From: Mesorhizobium sp.
GTDB lineage: Bacteria; Pseudomonadota; Alphaproteobacteria; Rhizobiales; Rhizobiaceae
NCBI RefSeq assembly: GCF_004962245.1
Contig: NZ_SUHQ01000018.1
Coordinates: 1-64,000 of the forward strand
Direction: 5' to 3'
DNA length: 64,000 nt
Both the position numbers and the translations under genes were made by a program. Position 1 is the first letter of the stretch. The number at the start of each line of letters is the position of its first letter. Shown in pieces: positions 8,539-15,616 of the stretch. The notes under the pieces were generated by a model, which made no database searches, had not been told where the DNA came from, and was given only the letters and a program-made list of their open reading frames with translations.

Positions 8539-8733
8539 TCAGATCAGGCGGTTGGTCTCCGCAACCTGTCTGGCCCGCCGCACCGTGCCGTCGGTGTCGG
8601 CGATCCTTCGCCTTGCCGCCTCGTCACTTCGTATGGTCAGGCGCGCCGACATGACTTTCGTAGTCCCTACGGCTTGCTTGATGATCGGCTTGATTGTCAC
8701 GGTCGAGCCGCCCGGTGTTCTCACGGAAACCAT
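8539..8733 (-). CDS. Small hypothetical protein, 64 residues
   Basis: The protein starts MVSVRTPGGSTVTIKPIIKQAV and is Arg/Thr-rich and basic, with no membrane segment or known motif that I recognise. The ATG at 8733 follows a clear AAAGGAGAAACC ribosome-binding site, the main reason to call it a gene. It borders an AT-rich non-coding stretch upstream. Function is unknown. Confidence 0.6.
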   Translation of the reverse strand: MVSVRTPGGSTVTIKPIIKQAVGTTKVMSARLTIRSDEAARRRIADTDGTVRRARQVAETNRLI

Positions 8734-8744
8734 GGGTTTCTCCT

Positions 8745-9109
8745 TTCAGATATAAATAAAAATCAATGCCGGGATGAATTTTTCCGGCAGAATCTCAAAC
8801 AATTATTGTGAGGTGTCTAAATCATATCATCATTTTTCAAATATCCCTAGAAAAGTAATTTTCCCGCAGGATCGGCACTTGGCAGGAATCTTCTTGAATA
8901 AACCGCAATTTCGGATTAATGAATTGAGATCGTTTTTTGGGCCAAGCTTGGCATCTCGCGGCGTCAGAGGTTCTCGACCCGCCAAACTCATTCCAGATCG
9001 CCGATACCCAAATTGCCGATACAGGGACGCACGACGCTTAAGTCCCGGTGCCGCAAAGCGGGCACTACTTTATCGGATTCACGCCGGAACGAGACTTCGA
9101 GGCACGAGA
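8745..9109. other. AT-rich intergenic region
   Basis: From about 8745 to 8945 the base composition is strikingly AT-rich compared with everything around it. I see no plausible gene. It lies between a minus-strand small gene and a plus-strand run of small genes, so it probably holds divergent promoters. Composition this different could also mark recent insertion. Confidence 0.5.
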
Positions 9110-9376
9110 ATGTCTGGCCGAACTACCCATTCCATCGCGCATTTCGAGGCACCCTTCATGCTCGGCGGGCTGGAGGGAAAGTTGCCGGCCGGCGACTACG
9201 ACATCGACCACGATGAGGAGCTTATCGATGGCATGTCGTGGCTTGCCTGGCGCCGTGTCGCCACTTTCATCCATCTGCCGGCAAGGACGGTGAAAAGCCA
9301 GACCAGCCAATTGGTCGCCATCGACCTCGCCGAACTCGAAACCGCGCTGAGGCGCGACCAGGAGAATGCCGCATGA
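9110..9376 (+). CDS. Small hypothetical protein, 88 residues
   Basis: The protein starts MSGRTTHSIAHFEAPFMLGG and includes KLPAGDYDIDHDEELIDGMSW and FIHLPAR. The pattern suggests a small beta-rich domain that I cannot name. I chose the ATG at 9110 because the frame upstream runs into AT-rich non-coding DNA. Its stop overlaps the next start (ATGA at 9373), indicating translational coupling with the following small gene. Confidence 0.65.
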   Translation: MSGRTTHSIAHFEAPFMLGGLEGKLPAGDYDIDHDEELIDGMSWLAWRRVATFIHLPARTVKSQTSQLVAIDLAELETALRRDQENAA

Positions 9377-9621
9377 TCCGCTTCCAGCAGAACGCGCGCC
9401 CGCGCACCGACACACCCGCCCATCTTTTCGCGATCGGCCAGACCGTTCGCATGAAGAGCCGCACCGGCCTCGTCCAGAAGACCGCGGAGCTGTTCCAGAT
9501 CAAGAGCAAGCTGCCGGTCAAGGACGGCTCGCCGCAATACCGCATCCGCAGCGACGAAGAGACCTATGAGCGGGTCACCACGGAAGACAATCTCGAAGTG
9601 GCCGACAATCCGAGCGCCTAG
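9373..9621 (+). CDS. Small hypothetical protein, 82 residues
   Basis: This protein overlaps the preceding gene by 4 bp. It has a central FAIGQTVRMKSRTGLVQKTAELFQIKSK-like region (shown here only as a description of its basic, SH3-like beta pattern, about residues 19-46) and ends in an acidic tail. It resembles small rhizobial proteins of unknown role. The coupling suggests the two products work together. Confidence 0.68.
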   Translation: MIRFQQNARPRTDTPAHLFAIGQTVRMKSRTGLVQKTAELFQIKSKLPVKDGSPQYRIRSDEETYERVTTEDNLEVADNPSA

Positions 9622-9668
9622 GTCCACATCAACCGCTATCAACGTTCACCAATCACGAGGACCAGGAA

Positions 9669-9806
9669 ATGGCCAAGGGTCAACAACGCAGCAACCGCGA
9701 GACACGCAAGCCCAAGAAGGACAAGGCGGTGGCAAAGCCGGCTTCGCCTTTCGGCTCGGCCGTCAAGCAGGCGGAAGCCGGTTTGAAGCCGAAGTCCAAG
9801 GGCTAG
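9669..9806 (+). CDS. Very small basic protein, 45 residues
   Basis: The product starts MAKGQQRSNRETRKPKKDKA and ends GLKPKSKG. It is very Lys/Arg-rich with no hydrophobic stretch, so it is probably soluble and nucleic-acid-interacting. The ATG at 9669 is preceded by AGGACCAGG, an acceptable ribosome-binding site. Small lysine-rich proteins of this kind are widespread in rhizobia. Function is unknown. Confidence 0.6.
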   Translation: MAKGQQRSNRETRKPKKDKAVAKPASPFGSAVKQAEAGLKPKSKG

Positions 9807-9880
9807 CGCCCCGAGCCCCACCATGTCTGCGCACCGGAGGGTGCGCCGCGGGACTGCGGCACCGCAACACGGAGGCGTAC

Positions 9881-10105
9881 TTGAACTTCGTCGTCGAGTT
9901 CTATCGTTCGCGCGACGCCGACGAAGCGATGCTCGACAGGGTGTCGCTCGAAGCGCCGAACCTGCGCGCTGCCCTGCAGGGCGCCGCCGCGCTGTTCCGC
10001 TCGCGGGCGATGCCGCAGATCCCGGACCGCCTGCGCATTTCAGACGAGGACGGCAGCGAGCTTTATGCCGGGCCGGCCGACGGGGCGTATCCGGCGGACG
10101 GATGA
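9881..10105 (+). CDS. Small hypothetical protein with TTG start, 74 residues
   Basis: The product starts (TTG as Met) MNFVVEFYRSRDADEAMLDR, followed by a helical segment and RLRISDEDGSELYAG. I chose the TTG at 9881 because CACGGAGGCGTAC gives a strong ribosome-binding site, while the longer frame upstream covers the preceding small gene. Function is unknown. It is the last of four plus-strand small genes between 9110 and 10105. Confidence 0.6.
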   Translation: MNFVVEFYRSRDADEAMLDRVSLEAPNLRAALQGAAALFRSRAMPQIPDRLRISDEDGSELYAGPADGAYPADG

Positions 10106-10261
10106 GCACCGCATTATTCATCCGGCCACCGCGCGGATCGGATTAAAGATCACGTAACGTCGAAGCCATATAACGTCCGCTGGAACCGGGGCCGATCACG
10201 GTTGGCTGCCCGGCAGGCCGCGCGCGAAATCGTCGCTCGCGACCGAAGGCAGGAGGCGCAC

Positions 10262-11815
10262 ATGGACAGGTCGCGCATCATCGTGACTGCGGTGGTGCTG
10301 GCCTTGCTCGGCGTGATCGTGCCCATCGCGGCGATGTTCCACTTTTCATGGGTGCTGGCGGTTCAGGAAGAACATCGACGGCTGGATCTGTTCGCCGACC
10401 GCGCGATCGCCAGGGCCGGCATATCGCTCAAGGATGCAACCGACGCGCTGCGTGAGATCGACCGGTTCACTGGCGACCGCTGTTCAGTGGATCACATCGC
10501 CCGCATGCGGCAGCTCACCATCAACACCCGCTCCATCGAAGAGATAGGCTATTTCGAAAACGGCCTGCTCAAATGCACATCCTGGGGGCCGAACGAAGGA
10601 CGTGTTGCGCAAGCCGCGCCGGACTTCACCACCGCAGACGGCGTTGCCGTCACTGCCCGGATACAACCCCTGGCCAACCAGGACCATCCGCTGATGGCCC
10701 TGCAGTACAACCACCATAATGTCCTTGTCGATCCCCTGCGCTTTGTCGACATTGTCGTCGATCCCGACATTCAGCTTGCCCTGGCGACGAACACGGGCGT
10801 CCTGCTCAGCGCGTTGAACGGACCTGATCCCGCCCGCATCGGCAAGATCGTTGCCGACCCGGGCAAAGGCTTGGATGACGGCCATCTGTTTGCCACGGCG
10901 CGCGGGACGGACTGGATCGCCGTCGCCACCGAGCCGGAAAGCCAGATCGCGGACACGGTGCGCAGCCGGCAATTGCTGTTGCTTCCCCTCGGCGCCTTCA
11001 TCGCCGCCTTCATCATCGGGATGGTGATCTGGTTGTCGCGGCGGCGGCTGTCGCCGCTGGGAGAATTGCAGATTGCCGTGCGCAAGCACGAGTTCATCGT
11101 CCACTACCAGCCGATCGTCGAACTCGGGACCGGCAATTGCGTGGGAGCCGAAGCGCTGGTGCGCTGGAGACGGCCGGACGGCTCCCTGGTCAGGCCCGAT
11201 CTTTTCATCCCGCTGGCCGAAGAGAGCGGCCTGATCGCGGCAATCACCGATCAGGTCATCGCCCTTGTCGTGTTCGACCTGAACAAGCTTCTCGTCGCCA
11301 ATCGTTCCCTCCACATCGCGATCAACCTCAGCCCGTCCGACGTCAGAACCGCAAGGGTCCTTCCGGCCATCGAAAAGGCCCTGCAGCACACCGGAATCCA
11401 GCCCCGGCAGATCTGGCTGGAGGCGACGGAGCGCGGTTTCGTGGACGTCGATTCAGCACGCTCGACCCTCCTTCGCGCCCGCGAGCTTGGCCATGCGGTC
11501 GCAATCGACGACTTCGGCACAGGTTATTCCAGCCTGTCTCATCTCGAAGGCCTGCCGCTCGATGCGCTGAAGATCGACAAATCGTTCATCGACACGATCG
11601 CTACGAATTCCGCCACCAGTTCCGTCACGCCGCATATCATCGACATGGCCAAGACGCTGAAGCTGAAGATCATTGCCGAGGGCGTGGAGACGCAGGCACA
11701 GGCCGACTATCTGGTGGAGCGCGACGTCGAATACGGTCAGGGTTGGCTGTTTGCCAAACCCATGCCCGCGGCCGAGTTCATCGCCTATTGCCGCAAGGCG
11801 AGGCTGCCGGCATAG
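10262..11815 (+). CDS. CSS-motif cyclic-di-GMP phosphodiesterase (EAL domain)
   Basis: This 517-residue inner-membrane enzyme should hydrolyse c-di-GMP. It has an N-terminal transmembrane helix (about 5-30), a periplasmic CSS-motif region with cysteines (GDRCSVDH and LLKCTSWG), and a second transmembrane helix around 235-258. The cytoplasmic EAL domain follows: YQPIVEL, EALVRW, INLSPSD, DDFGTGYSS, EGVETQ. The expected catalytic residues are present and there is no GGDEF domain, so it is likely an active phosphodiesterase. In known CSS-EAL proteins the periplasmic disulfide state controls activity. The ATG at 10262 follows AGGAGGCGCAC. It has no operon partner. Confidence 0.92.
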   Translation: MDRSRIIVTAVVLALLGVIVPIAAMFHFSWVLAVQEEHRRLDLFADRAIARAGISLKDATDALREIDRFTGDRCSVDHIARMRQLTINTRSIEEIGYFENGLLKCTSWGPNEGRVAQAAPDFTTADGVAVTARIQPLANQDHPLMALQYNHHNVLVDPLRFVDIVVDPDIQLALATNTGVLLSALNGPDPARIGKIVADPGKGLDDGHLFATARGTDWIAVATEPESQIADTVRSRQLLLLPLGAFIAAFIIGMVIWLSRRRLSPLGELQIAVRKHEFIVHYQPIVELGTGNCVGAEALVRWRRPDGSLVRPDLFIPLAEESGLIAAITDQVIALVVFDLNKLLVANRSLHIAINLSPSDVRTARVLPAIEKALQHTGIQPRQIWLEATERGFVDVDSARSTLLRARELGHAVAIDDFGTGYSSLSHLEGLPLDALKIDKSFIDTIATNSATSSVTPHIIDMAKTLKLKIIAEGVETQAQADYLVERDVEYGQGWLFAKPMPAAEFIAYCRKARLPA

Positions 11816-11878
11816 AGACCAGTTGCCCTCGTCTGCCCGCGGTTCCTCCCCGTCCGGAAACGGGGAGGAACCAGCCCC

Positions 11879-12283
11879 TCAGCAGGGACCGTTGTCGACG
11901 ATGCGATAGTCGGCGGCGCGGGCCTCGCATGCGTTGGGGAAGGTGCGCAGCCGGCCCCGACGGCTTGCACAGACCGGGGCATACTCGCGCGTGCAGAACG
12001 TCTGCTCCTCGCCATAACCGCCGTCGTCGCGGCACTGGCCGCCTCGGATGATGCGATACCCGGCCCGCTCGGCAAGACAGGCATTGGCAAAGGTCTGGCG
12101 GTCGCCCCCGCGCCGGGCGCAGACCGGATCATACTGCCTGGTGCAGAATTGCGGCCCAGGCCTTGGCGGCGGGCGGTATCCCGGTCCTTCCTCCACCACC
12201 ACCGCGGTACAGGCTGCAAGAATTGCCGACAGCAACAGGATGGCAAAACCCTGCCGCGAGAAGATTGCCGCAAGAAATTTCAT
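11879..12283 (-). CDS. Lipoprotein with two Kazal-type domains
   Basis: This 134-residue protein has a signal peptide ending in the lipobox LLLSAILAAC, so it should be a lipid-anchored exported protein. Two tandem Kazal-like units follow, each of the form C-x3-YxPVC-x6-8-TF-x-NAC-x7-10-GxC (FCTRQYDPVCARR and FCTREYAPVCASR). Kazal domains are serine protease inhibitors, mostly known from eukaryotes. Each unit here has four cysteines rather than six. The start at 12283 follows GGGAGGTATAGTC. Protease inhibition is inference. Confidence 0.83.
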   Translation of the reverse strand: MKFLAAIFSRQGFAILLLSAILAACTAVVVEEGPGYRPPPRPGPQFCTRQYDPVCARRGGDRQTFANACLAERAGYRIIRGGQCRDDGGYGEEQTFCTREYAPVCASRRGRLRTFPNACEARAADYRIVDNGPC

Positions 12284-12312
12284 GACTATACCTCCCTCGA
12301 GCCCCCGCTCCA

Positions 12313-12366
12313 ATGCATGTCGCCCAAAAGTGCGCAGCGGTTTTGGGATAACGACGTGCACAAGAA
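12313..12366 (+). repeat. Family B repeat, short copy
   Basis: The sequence ATGCATGTCGCCCAAAAG joins directly to GCGCAGCGGTTTTGGGATAACGAC. It lacks the middle segment found in the copies at 6240 and 14108, as if that segment were deleted. It lies upstream of the Kazal gene on the opposite strand. Confidence 0.85.
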
Positions 12367-12787
12367 AATGCAAAAAAGTCCCTCAAGCCGATCCTCGCCA
12401 TTCCACCACCAAATGCAACCCCTGTTTGCAAGCCGCCCCAGCCCCGCTGGACCATGCGTGGCCGGGCGCTGGCAGATGACCGGGAGAAGACCCAGATCTA
12501 TCGATATCGTGCGTCGGAGTACGCCTATCGGGCGTCCCGCGGGCGCTACCTTGCAACCACCACGTTTCCGTGCGATAAATTTTGTGTTCGGGCATTTGCG
12601 ACCCGGAGAGCGGAACGTTTTGGACGACCTTTCCCCGATACATTGTGAATCTCTGACGGCCCCGTTTTTCGGCGAGGGGTTTTAACCATGCGCCAATGCA
12701 TGACCGCCGAAGCAACCACCGGGACTTGCCCACGACGTCAGGCGGCGGGCAAACCACAAGACTGACACGGGTGAAGGAGTTTCCCCA
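12367..12787. other. Gene-free region and leader of the first cold-shock gene
   Basis: I see no gene. The 3' part is probably the long 5' leader of the csp gene at 12788, as is common for cold-shock genes. It includes the shared TTCGGGCATTTGC element (12587-12610). The stretch CCCCGTTTTTCGGCGAGGGG at 12661-12680 can form a short hairpin. Confidence 0.5.
12587..12610 (+). promoter_or_regulatory. Shared csp upstream element, copy 1
   Basis: TTCGGGCATTTGCGACCCGG closely matches CTCGGGCATTTGCCGGCCCG at 13205-13227. Both lie upstream of a csp gene and place CGGG/CCCG arms around CATTTGC, so both could form a small stem-loop in the leader. Confidence 0.5.
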
Positions 12788-13000
12788 ATGGCCCAGACCG
12801 GCACCGTTAAATTCTTCAACGCTACCAAAGGCTTCGGCTTCATCACGCCAGATGACGGCGCCAAGGACGTGTTCGTCCACATCTCCGCGATCGAGGCTTC
12901 GGGCCTGCGCACGCTCGTCGATGGCCAGAAGGTCACCTTCGACGTCGAGCCCGACCGCATGGGCAAGGGACCGAAGGCGGTCAATCTCCGCGCGGACTGA
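12788..13000 (+). CDS. Cold-shock domain protein, copy 1
   Basis: This 70-residue single-domain cold-shock protein has both nucleic-acid-binding motifs, KGFGFITPDD (RNP1) and VFVHISAI (RNP2), about residues 15-38. Such proteins melt RNA secondary structure as RNA chaperones. It is close to the protein from 13258, a tandem duplicate. A GAAGGAG ribosome-binding site precedes the start, and a strong terminator follows at 13101. Both csp genes are monocistronic. Confidence 0.95.
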   Translation: MAQTGTVKFFNATKGFGFITPDDGAKDVFVHISAIEASGLRTLVDGQKVTFDVEPDRMGKGPKAVNLRAD

Positions 13001-13100
13001 GCCGTCGCTCGCGCACGTCCACTCGGACGTGCTCGGGAGCGTGCCCGAGGGCGCTCCAAATGCCTTGAACCGGCTTTCAGCGCCGGATCCGAGTTTTCGA

Positions 13101-13130
13101 AGGCGCGGCGGTTTTCGTCGCGCCTTTTTC
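13101..13130 (+). terminator. Rho-independent terminator after the first csp gene
   Basis: The stem AGGCGCGGCG (13101-13110) pairs with CGTCGCGCCT (13116-13125), including one G-T pair, around a 5-nt loop. It is followed by TTTTTC. It is the classic intrinsic terminator form on the plus strand. Confidence 0.85.
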
Positions 13131-13204
13131 GTGCCCTAGAGGGCGAGCCGATGCTCGCAAAACTTTCTCTTGCCGATGACGCTAAAATAAAGGACAAATT
13201 TCCA

Positions 13205-13227
13205 CTCGGGCATTTGCCGGCCCGAGA
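13205..13227 (+). promoter_or_regulatory. Shared csp upstream element, copy 2
   Basis: CTCGGGCATTTGCCGGCCCG has CTCGGG/CCCGAG arms. It lies about 30 bp before the ATG at 13258 and matches the element upstream of the first csp gene, where it is about 180 bp from the start. Confidence 0.5.
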
Positions 13228-13257
13228 CTGGACTTGATGGGATCAAAGGAGCTTCCC

Positions 13258-13470
13258 ATGCCGCAGACCGGCACCGTCAAATTCTTCAATCATGCCAAAG
13301 GCTTCGGCTTCATCACGCCGGATGATGGCGCGAAGGATGTCTTCGTTCACATTTCGGCCGTGCAGGCGTCGGGTCTTCCCGGTCTTGAGGATGGGCAGAA
13401 GGTAACATTCGACACCGAGCCGGACAAGCGCGGCAAGGGTCCGAAAGCCGTCAACCTGTCGATCGGCTGA
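13258..13470 (+). CDS. Cold-shock domain protein, copy 2
   Basis: This 70-residue cold-shock domain protein is nearly identical in its first 40 residues to the product at 12788 (KGFGFITPDD and VFVHISAV). It differs mainly in LPGLEDGQ and the C-terminal NLSIG. The ATG at 13258 follows AAAGGAGCTTCCC. It is a tandem paralogue with its own leader and presumably its own promoter, so the two copies may respond to different conditions. Confidence 0.95.
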   Translation: MPQTGTVKFFNHAKGFGFITPDDGAKDVFVHISAVQASGLPGLEDGQKVTFDTEPDKRGKGPKAVNLSIG

Positions 13471-13688
13471 GCCGAGCCCAAGACAGCGTTGGACGGCCCC
13501 GCTGGGTAGGTCCGCTCCTTGGTGAGCGTGCGGTATTTGTTGCTTACGCCATGCCTGATCGGTGAATGTCGACTGGTCTCAACCCGCCAATTTCGTTCAG
13601 CCCCCGTTCAGCCACGGTCGCCTATTAGTCTTCGGTAAAGCCGGATCGCATCCCCAAATTACGCGGGCCCGGAACGAAGGAGACCGAC

Positions 13689-14108
13689 ATGAACCGAATT
13701 TTCAAGACCGCCATCCTGTCAGCCGCGATTGTCGCGACCACGCTTGCGACCTTGCCGACGGCCAGCGCCAGTGAGTGGCGCCACCACCGGCACCACCATC
13801 GTGGCAATGGCGACGCGATCGCTGCAGGCGTCCTCGGACTCGCGGCCGGCGCCTTGATCGTTGGTGCGCTCAACAATCCGCAACCCAGCTACTACGATCC
13901 CGGCTATGACGATTACAATCGCTACCCGCGGCGGGCCCCGGTGCGCCGCTATTACGCGGAACCGCGGGTCGTCTACAATGACGGCTACGCAGAGCCTTGG
14001 ACCCGTGGCTGGTATGAATACTGTTCGGACCGCTATCGCACGTTCAATGCCCGCACCGGCACGTTCACCGGCTATGACGGCGAGCAGCATTTCTGCACCG
14101 CCAACTAA
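13689..14108 (+). CDS. BA14K family exported protein
   Basis: This 139-residue protein has a signal peptide (residues ~1-27, cleavage near ASAS) and a His/Arg-rich segment WRHHRHHHRG. A Gly/Ala transmembrane-like stretch AAGVLGLAAGALIVGAL and a Tyr/Pro-rich region follow. It ends in the BA14K signature YCSDRYRTFNARTGTFTGYDG. BA14K is an immunoreactive, lectin-like protein of Brucella whose homologues are frequent in rhizobia. The ATG at 13689 follows GAAGGAGACCGAC. A family B repeat begins at its stop codon. Confidence 0.9.
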   Translation: MNRIFKTAILSAAIVATTLATLPTASASEWRHHRHHHRGNGDAIAAGVLGLAAGALIVGALNNPQPSYYDPGYDDYNRYPRRAPVRRYYAEPRVVYNDGYAEPWTRGWYEYCSDRYRTFNARTGTFTGYDGEQHFCTAN

Positions 14109-14216
14109 TGCATGTCGCTCAAAAGCATGCCCATGGGCCTGACCCGAGGGTGCATAGCGGTTTTGGGATAACGACATGCACCAAGAGAAGACTTTAAAGC
14201 GCGAAGCGCTTTAAAG
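14108..14216 (+). repeat. Family B repeat (copy 3) with terminal hairpin
   Basis: This is a full-length copy: ATGCATGTCGCTCAAAAGCATG ... GCATAGCGGTTTTGGGATAACGACATGCA. It ends in a perfect 11-bp hairpin CTTTAAAGCGC (14192-14202), loop GAA, GCGCTTTAAAG (14206-14216). It starts at the BA14K stop codon. Confidence 0.88.
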
Positions 14217-14232
14217 CTCCCCTGCCCCAACC

Positions 14233-14264
14233 AAAAGCGCTGTCCGAAAGGCCAGCGCTTTTTT
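14233..14264 (+). terminator. Intrinsic terminator, possibly bidirectional
   Basis: AAAAGCGCTG (14233-14242) pairs with CAGCGCTTTT (14253-14262), with a T-run on the plus strand and an A-run mirrored for the minus strand. It lies between the converging BA14K and MBL genes and can serve both. Confidence 0.82.
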
Positions 14265-14302
14265 GCTTCGCGATCAATTTTGCCGCCGCAGCCGGGCCGG
14301 CG

Positions 14303-14944
14303 TCAGATGAGAAATGGATTGGTCCGGCGCTCCTCGCCGAAGCGACCGCCGGGACCATGGCCGCAGATGAAGCCGATGTCGTCGCCGAGCGGCAAAAGCT
14401 TGTCCTTGATCGAGGCGATCAGCGCGGCGTGGTCGCCACCCGGCAGGTCGGTGCGCCCAACCGAGCCGCGGAACAAAACGTCGCCGACATGGGCGAACTT
14501 CGCGGCACGATTGTAGTAGACGACATGGCCGGGCGCGTGGCCGGGGCAATGAAAGACCTCGAACGTATGCTGGCCGAACGAGACGGTCTCGCCTTCGCTG
14601 AGAAAACGGTCGGGCACGCAATTGCGCACGGGATCGGTGATGCCGTAGCGTTTTGCCTGGTTCTCGAGATTGGCGAGCAACGGGCGGTCGGCTTCATGCG
14701 GGCCGATGATCTCGATCCCGAGCGCCTCCTTCAGTTCCATTGCGCCGCCGGCATGGTCGATATGACCATGCGTGATCCAGATCGCGCCGGCGTCGATCGC
14801 ATTGTCCTTCAGCACCGCCAGCACCTTGTCGATGTCGCCGCCCGGATCGACGACGACGCCATGTCTGTCGTCCATGTCGAAGAGGATGGTGCAGTTTTGC
14901 TGGAAGGGCGTGACCGGCACGATACCGGCATTGAGCTGACCCAT
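14303..14944 (-). CDS. MBL-fold metallo-hydrolase (glyoxalase II-like)
   Basis: This 213-residue hydrolase has the metal-binding motif HxHxDH at residues 59-64 (THGHIDHAGG). A further metal histidine lies in CPGHAPGHVV, and FRGSVGRTDLPGG is characteristic of glyoxalase II-like hydrolases. It probably cleaves a thioester or similar; the substrate is unknown. The start is the ATG at 14944 (MGQLNAGIVPVTPFQQN), with AAAGGAC upstream. The longer upstream frame runs through repeat-like DNA and is not used. Confidence 0.88.
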   Translation of the reverse strand: MGQLNAGIVPVTPFQQNCTILFDMDDRHGVVVDPGGDIDKVLAVLKDNAIDAGAIWITHGHIDHAGGAMELKEALGIEIIGPHEADRPLLANLENQAKRYGITDPVRNCVPDRFLSEGETVSFGQHTFEVFHCPGHAPGHVVYYNRAAKFAHVGDVLFRGSVGRTDLPGGDHAALIASIKDKLLPLGDDIGFICGHGPGGRFGEERRTNPFLI

Positions 14945-15107
14945 GATCGTCCTTTCGCTGTGTCGCCCCTGATGTAGAGGCTCATGCCAGCAGCGTCCAC
15001 CGTCGCCGATCACCCGAAGCCTGCCCTCAGGCCTGACCCGTGGGCGGAAGCCGGTTTTGGAAGATCCAATGCTCGAACAAAACCGGTCGAGGCAACGGCA
15101 AAACGAA

Positions 15108-15129
15108 ATGGGCGGCCGAAGCCGCCCAT
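15108..15129 (-). terminator. Terminator hairpin after the Gly/Ala-rich gene
   Basis: The perfect 9-bp stem ATGGGCGGC/GCCGCCCAT has a TTCG tetraloop when read on the minus strand, followed by TTTCGTTTTG. It lies 25 bp past the stop of the gene at 15154. Confidence 0.8.
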
Positions 15130-15153
15130 GCGAAAAACCCAAAACCGCCAAGC

Positions 15154-15471
15154 TTACTTCTTCATCGCATTCATGACCGCGCCGATGATGGCCGTCAGAA
15201 TGGCGCCACCACCGGCACCGCCGACGATGTTTTGCAGATTCAGCGCGCTGCCCAATCCGCTCGTTGCCGCAGCAGCCGCAGCCGGATCGACCGCGCCACC
15301 GCCGAGCAAGCTGCCGAGGATGGCCGCACCGCCAACACCGCCAACAGCACCGCCCAGGATTTTGGTGAGCTGACCCATTGCCGCTGTCTTGAGCGCCGCG
15401 CCCACTGCCTGACCACCGATGACACCCGTAATCACCTGAATAATGATCGGAAGAAGCGTGTTCATGTCCAT
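15154..15471 (-). CDS. Gly/Ala-rich hydrophobic small protein
   Basis: This 105-residue protein is dominated by glycine and alanine with glycine-zipper-like stretches (LGGAVGGVGGAAILGSLLGG and VGGAGGGAILTAIIGAV), so it is probably membrane-associated. No signal peptide is obvious apart from the hydrophobic N-terminus MDMNTLLPIIIQVITGVIGG. The start at 15471 (or 15465) follows a GGAGGGAC ribosome-binding site. I cannot assign a family; glycine-zipper membrane or envelope proteins are the nearest type. Confidence 0.65.
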   Translation of the reverse strand: MDMNTLLPIIIQVITGVIGGQAVGAALKTAAMGQLTKILGGAVGGVGGAAILGSLLGGGAVDPAAAAAATSGLGSALNLQNIVGGAGGGAILTAIIGAVMNAMKK

Positions 15472-15563
15472 ATTACCAGTCCCTCCATAGCTGCCAGCCT
15501 CCCGGGCCGACACCAAGATGAGACGCGGAATTAGACGAAAGTCAAATGCAGAAGTGCTTAAAT

Positions 15564-15588
15564 AAAAAGGGCGGCCCGAAAACCGCCC
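15564..15588 (-). terminator. Intrinsic terminator after ilvE
   Basis: Read on the minus strand, GGGCGG, an 8-nt loop and CCGCCC are followed by TTTTT. It begins about 28 bp past the ilvE stop at 15617. Confidence 0.85.
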
Positions 15589-15616
15589 CTACTTGTTAAA
15601 AAAGCTGTGACTTTCG

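Noticed and set aside
8876..8900. Sigma-54 promoter resemblance (TTGGCAGGAATCTTCTT)
   Set aside because: The GC of the -12 element is missing at the right spacing, so it does not meet the consensus.
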